Positions 50,240 through 58,642 are shown, counted from the first letter of the stretch. The stretch is DNA of 64,000 nucleotides from Salinilacihabitans rarus (GCF_024296665.1 NZ_CP100762.1:2852001-2916000), one strand, 5' to 3'. Numbers and translations are program-made. Notes: a model not told the origin generated them from the letters alone.

Positions 50240-51081
50240 TGTTCGACCTCCGTCTCGACCGATTCAGGCGGGTGGTTCTCGATCTCGATCGCCGTTTCCG
50301 GATCCTTGAACGTGTCCGCGTCTTCGATCGGTCGTGCGTCCGCCGACGGCTCTTCGCCGAGATAGACGACGTTCGGCTTCGTCCCGCGGTCTTCCATCAG
50401 CTTGAACCGGGATTTCCCCTGGTTCTGGCGGAGATACCGCCGCGGTTCGCTGTTCGGGTCGTCCATGTCGCCGAACTTGATGGCATCTGCCGCACACGTC
50501 TCCGCACAGGCGGTCGTTCCCCGTTTCGACTCGGAGTCCTGACGGTGGACACACAGCGTACACTTCCCCATGACGCCCCGTGGCTGGTTGCCGGAGGCGT
50601 TGGTCTGTCGAGGCGCTACCGGTTCGTCGTGGACGGGGTTTCTCCACGGCGTGGAGTCCGAATCCACCTCGTCCGCGAGGCTGCCGGAACCGTACCAGTC
50701 GGCCCCGGCGTTCTCGTTTGCGAACCCGTACTGTGCCTCCTCCGGGGAGCGGAACTGTGCGTAGTTCACGCCGTAGGGGCATCCGACCTCACAGTACCGG
50801 CAGCCGATACAGCGGTCGTAGTCGGTGAGGACGATACCGTCTTCCTCCCGTTTGAACCGCGCACCGGTCGGACACACGTCCGCACAGGACGGTTCCGAGC
50901 AGTGCTGGCACGGGCGGGGCATAAACTCCTGGTCGACGTCGGGGTACTCGCCCTCCTCGTACCGGAAGACGTGCATCCAGAACGCCCCTCGTGGGGTGTT
51001 GTTTTCGACTTTGCAGGCTTCGACGCACGCCCGACAGCCGAAACAGGCGTCCGTGTCGATGACCATTCCGAGTTGCGTCAT
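50236..51081 (-). CDS. Four-cluster iron-sulfur electron-transfer subunit
   Basis: A 281-residue ferredoxin-like subunit of the DmsB/PsrB/NrfC type. Four [4Fe-4S] motifs are visible: C-F-G-C-R-A-C-V-E-A-C, C-Q-H-C-S-E-P-S-C-A-D-V-C-P, C-I-G-C-R-Y-C-E-V-G-C-P and a split C-T-L-C-V-H-R ... C-A-E-T-C. It passes electrons between the catalytic subunit and the NrfD anchor. No signal peptide; presumably carried out with the Tat-exported partner. ATG at 51081 overlaps the catalytic gene's TAA (TAATG). Confidence 0.92.
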   Translation of the reverse strand: MTQLGMVIDTDACFGCRACVEACKVENNTPRGAFWMHVFRYEEGEYPDVDQEFMPRPCQHCSEPSCADVCPTGARFKREEDGIVLTDYDRCIGCRYCEVGCPYGVNYAQFRSPEEAQYGFANENAGADWYGSGSLADEVDSDSTPWRNPVHDEPVAPRQTNASGNQPRGVMGKCTLCVHRQDSESKRGTTACAETCAADAIKFGDMDDPNSEPRRYLRQNQGKSRFKLMEDRGTKPNVVYLGEEPSADARPIEDADTFKDPETAIEIENHPPESVETEVEQ

Positions 51082-53852
51082 TAGCTGTCACCTCCCTTTT
51101 TCGTCACCTTCGTCATCACGTGGAACGAATGACCGTTGTCGAGAGCGATGTAGCCCGGCCCGTTCGGGAACGCCGAGTTGACGTTCGGGCCTTCGTCGAG
51201 TGCCTCGCTCGTCGGGTCTTTCCACGTACCGTGGTGGGCGGGGACGTCGATGACGCCCGGCTTCATTCCCTCCATCACCATGGCGAGGCCTTCTATCTGA
51301 TAGGTTTCGCCGGTCTGTGCGTTGTGGCTCTCGACGACGACTTCGTCACCGTCCTCGATACCGAGGTCCTCGGCATCCGAGGCGTTCATGCGGATGTGAC
51401 TTCGCGGCGTGATCTCGTTGAGGAGCTTGTTGTTCGCCGTCCGGGACTGCTTTTGCTCGATCTGGTGGGCGCTGATCATCGAGAACTCGTACTCGTCGGG
51501 CGACTGCCACATCGTCGGCTCCCGCCAGGTCGGGAAGGCGTTGTAGTCCTGGAGGTACGGGAAGTCGCTCTCGTCGTACCCCTCCTGGGCCATGAGTTCC
51601 TCGACGCGCTCACCCATCTTCAGCAGCGTTTCGCTGTAGAAGTCGTGTTTGACCGCGTACGGGTTGTACTCGCCCCACTCCTCGCGGTCGCCCCACGTGT
51701 ACGCGTACCGATTGCCGTCGCCGACCTCCCACTCGTTGACGATGACGTTGCCCTCGCGGAACCACTCCAGGCTCTTGCCCTTGCTCTTCGCCCAGCGGTC
51801 CAGCCCTTCTTCGAGGAAGGTGTGTGGTTCCTCGAAGAGGTCCTGATCGTCGACGGGGTCGAAGGCGTAGTCGGTCCCGTCGATACCGAGTTCGTCGTTG
51901 ATGTCGGCGAGGTACTCCTCCTCCGCGTCGACCGCCGCCGCCATCTGAATGAAGATTTCGGCGTCGGGCAACGAGTTCCACATCGGCTCCATCGCCGGGA
52001 ACCGGATGTGGCTGATGTCCCTGTAGCCGTCCCAGCCGCCGGTCGGCCCCTGTAGCTTGTCAGCCGTCGCCGCGGGCAACACGTAATCGGCCCCGACGTC
52101 CGCGGTCTCGCTCATGAACGGATCGACCACGATGACCGTGTCGAGTTTGCTGTAGGCCTCGATCTGCGATTGCGTGTTCGGCCCCGACATCACCGGATTC
52201 GCCATCTGGACGACGAAGGCCATCTCCTCCGGGCCGTAGGGCAGGTTATACTTATCGGGGTTGTTGAGACTGACCGGCGTCTGCGTGTACCCACCCGAGT
52301 CGATGGGGTGGAACATGCTGCCACCGAGCGACGGACCGTCGGGCTCCGGCGTGATCTTCTCCGGGTTGTAGGCCAGATCGCGGAAGTCGGCGCGGTAGTC
52401 CTTGGGACCGTCGTATTTCGCCTTCCGGACGCGCGTCGAACCGACCGCGTCGACGGCACCGACGAGCATGCTCGCGTGGTACTGGGCTATCGTCGCCATC
52501 ACGCCCTGCTCTTCCTGAGCCACGTGGTACCCGTGGACGCCGACCGGTCGGTAGGGGAGTTCTTCGCCGTCGATCTCCACTGTTGCGCCGATCTGTGCGG
52601 TTTCGCCCCACTCGATGGCGATTCGCTCGATGTCCTCGGCGGTGATGCCGGGCGTATCGTCGAGGTCTTTCCGGTTGACGATGGCCTCTGCCCATTCGGG
52701 GGTGTACTCCTCGATGTGTTCCGTGTACAGCTGGAAGGCGGGTTTCGCCTCGACGCCGTCCACCGTGACGGAACCGGTGAGTGCCGGATCGTCGGCCTCT
52801 TCGTGGGGAACCGGCTCGCCAGCCGCTTCGTCCCACACCAGTTCGCCGCGTGGCCACTTCCACGACTCCGCCGGGTCTTCGGCGTCCGCAGCACGCAGGA
52901 TTTCGCCCTCCCCGTCGCCTTCAGTCGCCACCAGGCACGGCGCGTTCGTCGAACGGGTGAGGTACTCTTCGTCGATGTACCCCTCGCGGACGAGGACGTG
53001 GTTGAACGCACTCCAGAACGCGAGGTCCGTCCCGGGTTCGATCGGAAGCCACTCGTCGGCGTACGACCCCGCGGACCGCCGCTGCGGGTCGACCGAGACG
53101 ACGCGCATGCCCTGATCGTTCCGGGCCTGCGAGATCTGGCGGGGCCACGAGAGCGCACAGTGGTGGGCGCCGCCGCCGCGGGTGATGTTGTGTCCCCACG
53201 CGATCATCATCTCGCAGTTCTCGAAGTCGGTCTCCGAGACGCCGTGGGTTCCGAAGGTGAGTTCCTGACCCCGGTAGCCCGAATCGGAACAGGTCGCGCC
53301 GTGGCCGTACTTCTCCATCGATCCGTACTTGTTACTCGCTCCGGTCACCCACGCGTCTTCCTGCCACTGTGGCGATTTCTTCCGGCCGACCTGGAAGACG
53401 ACCCGCCGGGGGTCGTCTTCGAGTTTCGCTTTCAGGTCGTCGCCGATTTCGGCCATCGCCTGGTCCCAGGAAATCTCCTCCCACTCGCCGTGCTGGCCCT
53501 TCTCGTTCGTTCGCTTCAACGGAGCCTTCACGCGGTACGGGTCGTAGATCTGGGAGATCTGGGCCTGACCTTTCGGACAGAGGCCGCCTCCGGTGCGTGG
53601 TTCCTCCGGGTTGCCCTCGAACTTCACCACGCGGTCGCCGACCTTGTGGGCGGTCGCCGAGCAGTCCATCTTGCCGATCCAGCAGGCGGTCGGGACTGTG
53701 TCTTCCGAGAGTTGGGCCGCCGTGGCATCCGCGTTCAGGCTGCCGAGTTTCGTGGATGTGCCGCCGAGACCGATGCCGGCGGCGGCAACTCCACCGGCCT
53801 TCAATGCGTCACGTCGTGTGAGGTCGTGTCCGTCGTCGTTTTCGTCACTCAT
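51081..53852 (-). CDS. Molybdopterin oxidoreductase catalytic subunit (DMSO-reductase/CISM family)
   Basis: A 923-residue enzyme with a twin-arginine leader (T-R-R-D-A-L-K-A-G-G, about 12-21). The N-terminal Fe-S region reads ACWIGKMDCSA...GLCPKG: C57, C64 and C92 are there, but the second Cys of the usual C-x2-C-x3-C is Gly60. The Mo ligand is probably C190 in H-G-A-T-C-S-D-S-G. Other family marks are A-W-G-H-N-I and S-V-D-P-Q-R-R. The C-terminal pterin domain has S-H-I-R-M-N-A-S-D-A-E-D-L-G and D-G-D-E-V-V-V-E-S-H. With Fe-S and NrfD partners it may handle polysulfide, thiosulfate, tetrathionate, sulfite or arsenate; the sequence does not settle which. Confidence 0.9.
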   Translation of the reverse strand: MSDENDDGHDLTRRDALKAGGVAAAGIGLGGTSTKLGSLNADATAAQLSEDTVPTACWIGKMDCSATAHKVGDRVVKFEGNPEEPRTGGGLCPKGQAQISQIYDPYRVKAPLKRTNEKGQHGEWEEISWDQAMAEIGDDLKAKLEDDPRRVVFQVGRKKSPQWQEDAWVTGASNKYGSMEKYGHGATCSDSGYRGQELTFGTHGVSETDFENCEMMIAWGHNITRGGGAHHCALSWPRQISQARNDQGMRVVSVDPQRRSAGSYADEWLPIEPGTDLAFWSAFNHVLVREGYIDEEYLTRSTNAPCLVATEGDGEGEILRAADAEDPAESWKWPRGELVWDEAAGEPVPHEEADDPALTGSVTVDGVEAKPAFQLYTEHIEEYTPEWAEAIVNRKDLDDTPGITAEDIERIAIEWGETAQIGATVEIDGEELPYRPVGVHGYHVAQEEQGVMATIAQYHASMLVGAVDAVGSTRVRKAKYDGPKDYRADFRDLAYNPEKITPEPDGPSLGGSMFHPIDSGGYTQTPVSLNNPDKYNLPYGPEEMAFVVQMANPVMSGPNTQSQIEAYSKLDTVIVVDPFMSETADVGADYVLPAATADKLQGPTGGWDGYRDISHIRFPAMEPMWNSLPDAEIFIQMAAAVDAEEEYLADINDELGIDGTDYAFDPVDDQDLFEEPHTFLEEGLDRWAKSKGKSLEWFREGNVIVNEWEVGDGNRYAYTWGDREEWGEYNPYAVKHDFYSETLLKMGERVEELMAQEGYDESDFPYLQDYNAFPTWREPTMWQSPDEYEFSMISAHQIEQKQSRTANNKLLNEITPRSHIRMNASDAEDLGIEDGDEVVVESHNAQTGETYQIEGLAMVMEGMKPGVIDVPAHHGTWKDPTSEALDEGPNVNSAFPNGPGYIALDNGHSFHVMTKVTKKGGDS

Positions 53853-54087
53853 CGTCGAATCCCTCCGGTTTGGAGTTTCGTTCGTCGCGACCGAACTCGC
53901 GCACGACTGCTTCGTGGTGTTTTTCGTGGAACTTCTCGCGTGAGAGTTCCCCGTTCGCTACCCGACGTGCGTCTTTCGCCAGTCGCTTCCCGAGTTCCGT
54001 ATCGAACGGTACGTCACCGAGAATCGCCTCGGCACGCTCTTCGACGTCGTCTTCGAATATGTCGTGGGCCCCGCTTTTGTTGTACAC
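53845..54087 (-). CDS. Small operon-leader protein of the molybdoenzyme operon
   Basis: An 80-residue acidic helical protein: E-E-R-A-E-A-I-L-G-D-V-P-F-D-T-E-L-G-K-R-L-A-K-D-A-R-R-V, then L-S-R-E-K-F-H-E-K-H-H-E-A-V-V. Similar proteins precede DMSO-reductase-type genes in haloarchaea and are labelled ferredoxin N-terminal-like, although this one has no Cys. I chose the GTG at 54087, with GGGGGTG 5 nt upstream. The ATG at 54150 lies only about 7-18 bp from the TATA box and so ahead of the likely transcript start. Its 3' end overlaps the catalytic gene by 8 nt. Confidence 0.65.
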   Translation of the reverse strand: MYNKSGAHDIFEDDVEERAEAILGDVPFDTELGKRLAKDARRVANGELSREKFHEKHHEAVVREFGRDERNSKPEGFDDE

Positions 54088-54156
54088 AATTACACCCCCT
54101 ACTTCACTCGAATACAGACATCTGAGGGGGATATCCCTTCCAGTCAACATCTGAAC

Positions 54157-54168
54157 GGGTTTATAGGG
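54157..54168. promoter_or_regulatory. TATA element between the molybdoenzyme operon and a small plus-strand frame
   Basis: GGGTTTATAGGG. On the minus strand CCTATAAACC would drive the operon, with a transcript start near 54135-54140. On the plus strand TTTATA lies about 27 bp before an ATG at 54190. Confidence 0.5.
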
Positions 54169-54189
54169 AGACGAAATAGCGAAGGGAGT

Positions 54190-54282
54190 ATGTTACGAGA
54201 GCTACATCAGACGATGGTTCGACGCCTGTCAGTGATGCGAGTTGACGTAGAGCTACACCACAATACCGCCCCGAACGTCTGA
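54190..54282 (+). CDS. Possible 30-residue leaderless peptide
   Basis: A short frame with ATG at 54190, 27 bp after TTTATA and preceded by GAAGGGAGT, encoding a basic peptide with several His (M-L-R-E-L-H-Q-T-M-V-R-R-L). It may be a real micro-protein, a leader peptide, or chance. No relatives known to me. Confidence 0.25.
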   Translation: MLRELHQTMVRRLSVMRVDVELHHNTAPNV

Positions 54283-54465
54283 TTCTGGTGGCCGTGCCAC
54301 GATCCATCGACGCCACGAACTCGCCCGTTGGTAACTGCGTTTTCTCACTTCCGGGCGGGGTGTCGGTGGTCCGACGCAGTTGTCGGGCGATCGTGTGGAC
54401 GACGGATAGCGTCGGCGTGAGACGTTGTAGCGGGCGATCGAAACTCGGTCCCAGAGTGGTGGCCG

Positions 54466-54633
54466 TTATTCCTCACACACTTCTCGAAAGGCGGATTCGC
54501 TGACCTGTGTTCCACACAGATAACAGCCATTCGCGAGCATGTCCGCTCGAATCACCGCGTCCACGATCGGTGACATTTCACAGGCCGGGCACGTGAACCG
54601 AAACATCGTCTCCGTCCCGGCTTTCCCACTCAT
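54466..54633 (-). CDS. Zinc-ribbon micro-protein (DUF7560-like)
   Basis: A 55-residue protein with FTCPACEMSP and GCYLCGTQVS, two Cys-x2-Cys knuckles 20 residues apart, and a central helix V-D-A-V-I-R-A-D-M-L. The pattern F-x-C-P-x-C...D-A-x-x-R-x-x-x-L-x-x-G-C-x-x-C-G-x-x-V fits the haloarchaeal DUF7560 zinc ribbons. The ATG at 54633 follows GGGAGGGA with 5-nt spacing. It lies between the molybdoenzyme operon and its presumed regulator. Function unknown. Confidence 0.7.
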   Translation of the reverse strand: MSGKAGTETMFRFTCPACEMSPIVDAVIRADMLANGCYLCGTQVSESAFREVCEE

Positions 54634-54949
54634 TTCCGTCCCTCCCGGCGGGTCCGTCTCGGCCAGGAATCGGCGCCTGTCCTTTCTGGTACCCTCGCCT
54701 GATAGGCGCAGTTGGACTGCACTCGAACCGTCCCCGAGTGAACGTGCGACGGAGCGAATCGGCCCACGAGGGGGTCTCGAATACCGGGCTTGCACGTGGA
54801 CGTGGTGATGGAGTGCACTCTTGAGCCTCCCGTTTTCTTACTCTGTCGGCGGGTATCTGGATAAAGACGGGACTCAACGTTCGAACATGTTTAAAAAAAG
54901 ATCGGGAAACGGACGCTCCCGGTATCGAAATTTCGAAGGCGCGCAGCTA
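54634..54949. other. 316-bp gap between zinc-ribbon gene and DmsR-like regulator
   Basis: No gene seen. It holds the upstream region of the zinc-ribbon gene and, at 54893-54899, a run of seven T on the minus strand after the regulator gene. Confidence 0.5.
54893..54899 (-). terminator. Oligo-T terminator of the DmsR-like regulator
   Basis: Seven consecutive T on the minus strand, about 50 bp after the stop at 54950. This is the type of simple U-run at which archaeal RNA polymerase stops. Confidence 0.5.
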
Positions 54950-55684
54950 TTATTTCAGGCCGAGAGCCGGTTCGATCTGTTCGAACAGTCGCTGTTCGAT
55001 CGAACGAACCCGTCGAGAGACCATCGAGGGGGATATCCCCAGTTTGTCCGCGAGTTCGGCCTGTGAGATGCCGCGGGGTGATGCGAAATACCCTTCTTCG
55101 AGAGCGAGCTGGAGGAACTCCTGTTGCGTATCGGTCAGGACGCTCACGTCCACCGATGTCGAGGTGTGTTCGCTCTCCGTGGACCTCGTTTCCCGGAGAC
55201 TGTCGATCCGGACGGACCCGGCGGCACTCTTGAGGTCGGTGACGAGCGCTCTGAAGTGCTCCCGGTCCGGGGACAACGCCCTGATGACGATACTGCCATC
55301 GGCGTATCCCTCGATCTTCGGGGTGCAACCGTGCCGCTTGAACGTCGAACAGATACACCGCTTCGGACGGCGCAACGACAGGCGGACGACCCCCTCTTCG
55401 TCGGCGTCCTCACAATCTTCGGGAGGACAGATCCCATCGTGACGTTCGACGGTGTGACAGTGTTCGTCGAGATCGTCGGTAGAGTATTCCACGATACATT
55501 CGTCGTCACCGACCTCGACGTGGCGAACTGACCCGTTGCAGCCGAGAACCGACATCGGACAGTCCTGATCGACCGAAACCCGAACCGTCGTTTCGAGGCG
55601 TTGCACTTCGCTCTGCAAGCCACTGCCCCGTTCGGCCTCGTTCGAAACGACGACTGGTTCTACGAGGCGATTGTAGAAGGGCAT
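54950..55684 (-). CDS. Cys-rich Bat/DmsR-like HTH_10 regulator
   Basis: A 244-residue regulator. The C-terminal HTH_10 domain (about 185-240) is typical of bacterio-opsin-activator-type proteins: L-T-D-T-Q-Q-E-F-L-Q-L-A-L-E-E-G-Y-F, then G-I-S-Q-A-E-L-A-D-K-L-G-I-S-P-S-M-V-S-R-R-V-R. The N-terminal half carries nine cysteines in clusters (D-C-P...L-G-C-N, E-H-C-H, I-C-P-P-E-D-C, R-C-I-C-S-T-F, H-G-C-T-P), suggesting a metal or Fe-S redox sensor. It resembles DmsR of haloarchaeal DMSO-respiration clusters, so it likely controls the adjacent molybdoenzyme operon. ATG at 55684. Confidence 0.82.
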   Translation of the reverse strand: MPFYNRLVEPVVVSNEAERGSGLQSEVQRLETTVRVSVDQDCPMSVLGCNGSVRHVEVGDDECIVEYSTDDLDEHCHTVERHDGICPPEDCEDADEEGVVRLSLRRPKRCICSTFKRHGCTPKIEGYADGSIVIRALSPDREHFRALVTDLKSAAGSVRIDSLRETRSTESEHTSTSVDVSVLTDTQQEFLQLALEEGYFASPRGISQAELADKLGISPSMVSRRVRSIEQRLFEQIEPALGLK

Positions 55685-55749
55685 GTCCGTATCACGTGTT
55701 GGGTGGCCCATAGGGTTGGCCTCGATTTCTACGATTTGGGAACGCTACA

Positions 55750-55917
55750 CTCGACTGCGGGATTTTGCGATGGACGACGTCGAGGCCCGGCCGAGTCCCG
55801 CTCGCGTACGCGACCATCGACGGCATCTCGTCGGTGGGGGTTATCGTCACGCCGACGAACACCGCACCGATGGCGATGTTGCCGAGGTGGCGGGAGAACG
55901 GTAGTTCGTCGCCCCTG
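55750..55917 (-). pseudogene. Fragment of a membrane protein gene
   Basis: The minus strand reads P-F-S-R-H-L-G-N-I-A-I-G-A-V-F-V-G-V-T-I-T-P-T-D-E-M-P-S-M-V-A-Y-A without a start and with no proper end. The T-P-T-D/E-E-x-P pattern after a membrane helix recalls DUF2391-like integral membrane proteins. Only about 45 residues survive, so this is a relic. Confidence 0.4.
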
Positions 55918-55976
55918 ACCTCATCGGTCTTTCAGGACCGCGTTCGCCAGCGCCGCGCCGAAGCCCAAGGGGAGGT

Positions 55977-56286
55977 CGATGCCTACGGGGAGTCCAGCAA
56001 AGCGGATCCGGAGCGGTCCCTCGACGCCGTGGACCTCACGGTGTGCATCGACGGCGAGGCGGTCGACGATCCGGTCCGGCACTGGGGTGCGTTCGAGCGA
56101 AACGACGAGGGGAACTGGATCGTGTGGTGGAGCTACGTGACGCCGCCGAAGTCACCCGGCCTGCACGGGTTCGAGGTCGTCTTCGCCTATCCCGACGGCT
56201 ACACCGACGCGGACCTCGTCATCGAACCGGGGCACCGACGGGCGTGGGCGGGTTACTACGAGGTCGTCGCGGGGAGAGGCAGGTAG
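55977..56286 (+). pseudogene. Truncated protein fragment
   Basis: From about 56023 the frame gives a sensible domain end: L-D-A-V-D-L-T-V-C-I-D-G-E-A-V, then W-I-V-W-W-S-Y-V-T-P-P-K-S-P-G-L-H and F-E-V-V-F-A-Y-P-D-G-Y. It stops at 56286. Upstream the same frame runs into the unrelated membrane fragment, so the N-terminus is missing. I do not recognise the family; it looks like a beta-rich extracellular or ligand-binding piece. Confidence 0.35.
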
Positions 56287-56807
56287 GGCTCGTTCCGCTC
56301 TCGCCTGCCGGAGATGGTTTCCGAATATTCGGGTCGAAACAAGCGCGTCCAGCTAACCGGGTCACGTTCATCGGGTGCTTGAACGACTCGCTCGCGGCGG
56401 GCGAGCGAGAGGTGGCCGACCCCATCGACGACTCGTCCGCGGCCGCCCGTGCGAAGGGGGACTCGGTTTCAAAGCGGTGCCGTTTTCCCGTCACGAAACG
56501 CTCTCCGCCGCCTGCGGGGCGAACGGAAACCGGCCGACGGGGCGGCTTCAAGAGAGCGCTGTACGGCTTCTGTCTGACGCTGGTTATCAGATATGAAAAC
56601 GGTTCTTGTTGGCGTAAATGCAGTATTACTTGACTTTCAGGTAGCTTTATTACCAGTGGCTTCAGTGAGTCTATCCAACACCAGACGCGGCAGGAAGGTG
56701 ACGGTGATGGGTGCGGGCGGTGGTCTACTCCCCAACCCCGTCGCCCTCAGCCTCCACGTGCAGCGGAATAAGCCTTCCGTACGCGAGAAGGTGTTGTGGT
56801 AGATACC
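56287..56807. other. 521-bp gap before the pilin gene
   Basis: No gene supported. The left part is GC-rich with shadow frames. From about 56590 it becomes AT-richer (for example TTGGCGTAAATGCAGTATTACTTGAC), grading into the pilin gene's composition, and probably contains its promoter. Confidence 0.45.
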
Positions 56808-57392
56808 ATGCAATTCGCAAAAAAGCTAATCGGCGACGAAGAGGAACGGGCTGTATCGCCAGTCATCGGGGTAATCCTGATGGTGGCGATCACGGTGATT
56901 CTCGCGGCCGTGATCGCGGCATTCGTGCTGGATATGGGGAATCTGGGAGAACCTGCTCCAAACGCGCAATTAAGCCATTCGGATTCAGAAACGGAAGTCA
57001 GTGGCGTTACTATTCCACAAATCGTGACGACACACGACGGTGGAGATGAAGTCTCTTCGGATGAAATCCGTATTGTTGTCAGAGACTCTAGTGATAATAG
57101 TGCAATTCAAACATTAACTCCTGATGGGGCTAATGGGTTCAACACGACAGATTATACCTCTGACGCCGTTGGTACCACCGATGACTGGTACGTAACCAAG
57201 AACGGTGATGAGGTCAGTGGCACTATTTCGACTGGTGATACGCTCGTTGTCACTTCCTCGATGGATACTAGTACTACTGGTTCGAATCCCGACCTTCATG
57301 ACACGGATGTAGAAATTCAGATCATCCATGATCCTAGTGATAGCATGATTAGCAACAGCAACCTGAGCTTCGGCGAATACGAGACGCCGTAA
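56808..57392 (+). CDS. Type IV pilin (archaeal PilA-like)
   Basis: A 194-residue surface pilus subunit. The class III signal R-A-V-S-P-V-I-G-V-I-L-M-V-A-I-T-V-I-L-A is typical of haloarchaeal pilins with the Pilin_N domain. PibD would cut before the S-P or in the preceding E-E-E-R-A, and the hydrophobic stretch forms the pilus core. The rest is a Ser/Thr/Asp-rich beta domain with possible N-glycosylation sites (N-T-T, N-L-S). ATG at 56808; a GTG four codons upstream is possible. Base composition is far more AT-rich than most of the window, as often seen for variable surface genes. Confidence 0.88.
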   Translation: MQFAKKLIGDEEERAVSPVIGVILMVAITVILAAVIAAFVLDMGNLGEPAPNAQLSHSDSETEVSGVTIPQIVTTHDGGDEVSSDEIRIVVRDSSDNSAIQTLTPDGANGFNTTDYTSDAVGTTDDWYVTKNGDEVSGTISTGDTLVVTSSMDTSTTGSNPDLHDTDVEIQIIHDPSDSMISNSNLSFGEYETP

Positions 57393-57652
57393 CAACTTCT
57401 CCCCTCTATTTTATAGGCCAACAAAATAATAATTAGATAGTGATATATATATATAGGTACTAATTTATTAGCACATTCTACATTTAGAATCCCCTAGCTA
57501 TAACTCCATTAATAAATTTGGAAATATAAATCTAATTGCGACAATAATACCCTATCAAAATTGTCAAAACCCATCCGAACCAACACGAACGCCCGCCACT
57601 ACATTCCACTCGGCCGCAACAATAATCAGCTCTCACCCGTCATTCGATTATA
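57393..57652. other. Very AT-rich 260-bp intergenic stretch
   Basis: The lowest-GC part of the window, with TATATATATA at about 57443-57452 and several ATTAATAAAT-like words. It may contain the pilin terminator and the promoter of the next gene, or mark an insertion boundary. No gene seen. Confidence 0.5.
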
Positions 57653-58384
57653 ATGGTCGCGTCCCGATTGCTACCGTGGGTACTCGCAGCAGGCGCCGTG
57701 CTCGCCGTTCTCCTGACCTATCCGTTCGTCGCGACCGCGATCTCCTACCGGCGGAGCGACAACGGGTTGGCCTACATCCTCTTCGTGATCGGCATCGGCC
57801 TCTGGAACGGGATGTTCGCCGCGCAGTTGCTCGACCCGAACGCGCTGGTGAAGGGCTTCTTCTTCGCGCTCGCCGCCGTCGGGGCGTCGCTGGCCGCTCT
57901 CGGCTGGTTCCTGTTCGCGGCCACCGCGAGCAGCACGCGCCGCGTCCCGCGGCGGGGGCCGGTGTACGGGGCCGCGGCCGTCCTCGTCGGCGTCGACATC
58001 TCGCTCATCATCACCGCCCCCGTCCACGACCTCTACTGGGCGATCCCGGCCGGGGCGACCCCGTCGGCGTTCGCCGTGATCGTCCCCGCGGTGGGCTACT
58101 GGCTGCACACGCTGTTGCTGGTCGTCCTGTTCGCCGCCGGAACCGTCCTGTTCGGGTTCGCGTGGGAGGCCGGCACCACCGTCCGGTTCACGCGCGCGTA
58201 CGCCGTCGCGGGCGCGGCCACCGCCGCGGCCGTCGCCGCGAGCAACGTCGTCTTCCTCGGCGGCGGGTCGTTCGCGCCGCTGGTCGCGGCCGCGCTGACG
58301 ACCGTCGGCTGGGTGCAGGCCGACGACGGGCGGACGCTCTACCGCGTCCGGCCGTACCTCCAGCCGATTCGCTCGATCAAGTAG
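57653..58384 (+). CDS. 7TM sensor-like membrane protein (HisKA_7TM type, no kinase)
   Basis: A 243-residue protein with seven hydrophobic helices, short loops and a final cytoplasmic tail. The loops contain A-P-V-H-D-L-Y-W and Y-R-R-S-D-N-G-L-A-Y-I, as in the seven-helix input domain of haloarchaeal histidine kinases. Here it ends after R-P-Y-L-Q-P-I-R-S-I-K without PAS or kinase domains. It could be a free-standing sensor or a truncated kinase. ATG at 57653. Confidence 0.65.
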   Translation: MVASRLLPWVLAAGAVLAVLLTYPFVATAISYRRSDNGLAYILFVIGIGLWNGMFAAQLLDPNALVKGFFFALAAVGASLAALGWFLFAATASSTRRVPRRGPVYGAAAVLVGVDISLIITAPVHDLYWAIPAGATPSAFAVIVPAVGYWLHTLLLVVLFAAGTVLFGFAWEAGTTVRFTRAYAVAGAATAAAVAASNVVFLGGGSFAPLVAAALTTVGWVQADDGRTLYRVRPYLQPIRSIK

Positions 58385-58642
58385 CGCGCCGGATCGCCGC
58401 GCCCGCCTGCATCGACCGCGGGAGGGCACCCCGGCGGGACGCACTCGCCGCTCGCGGTCGGCGGTCACCTCCGGTATCGTGACCGTACGTCCGCGGCGAC
58501 CGTCCCCGAAGCCTGTCCCTCCGGATCGCTCATCAACTCCTTACTGACCGTTCACCTCGCCTACCCGAACGCGGCCGAGAGGCGGCCGTCCCGTTCGCTC
58601 GAAATAACAATCGGGTACTCCGTTGGCCGAACGTCACGCACG

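Noticed and set aside
56043-56633. 196-codon plus frame in the gap before the pilin
   Set aside because: Arg-rich, out of frame with the better-supported truncated fragment; no domain.
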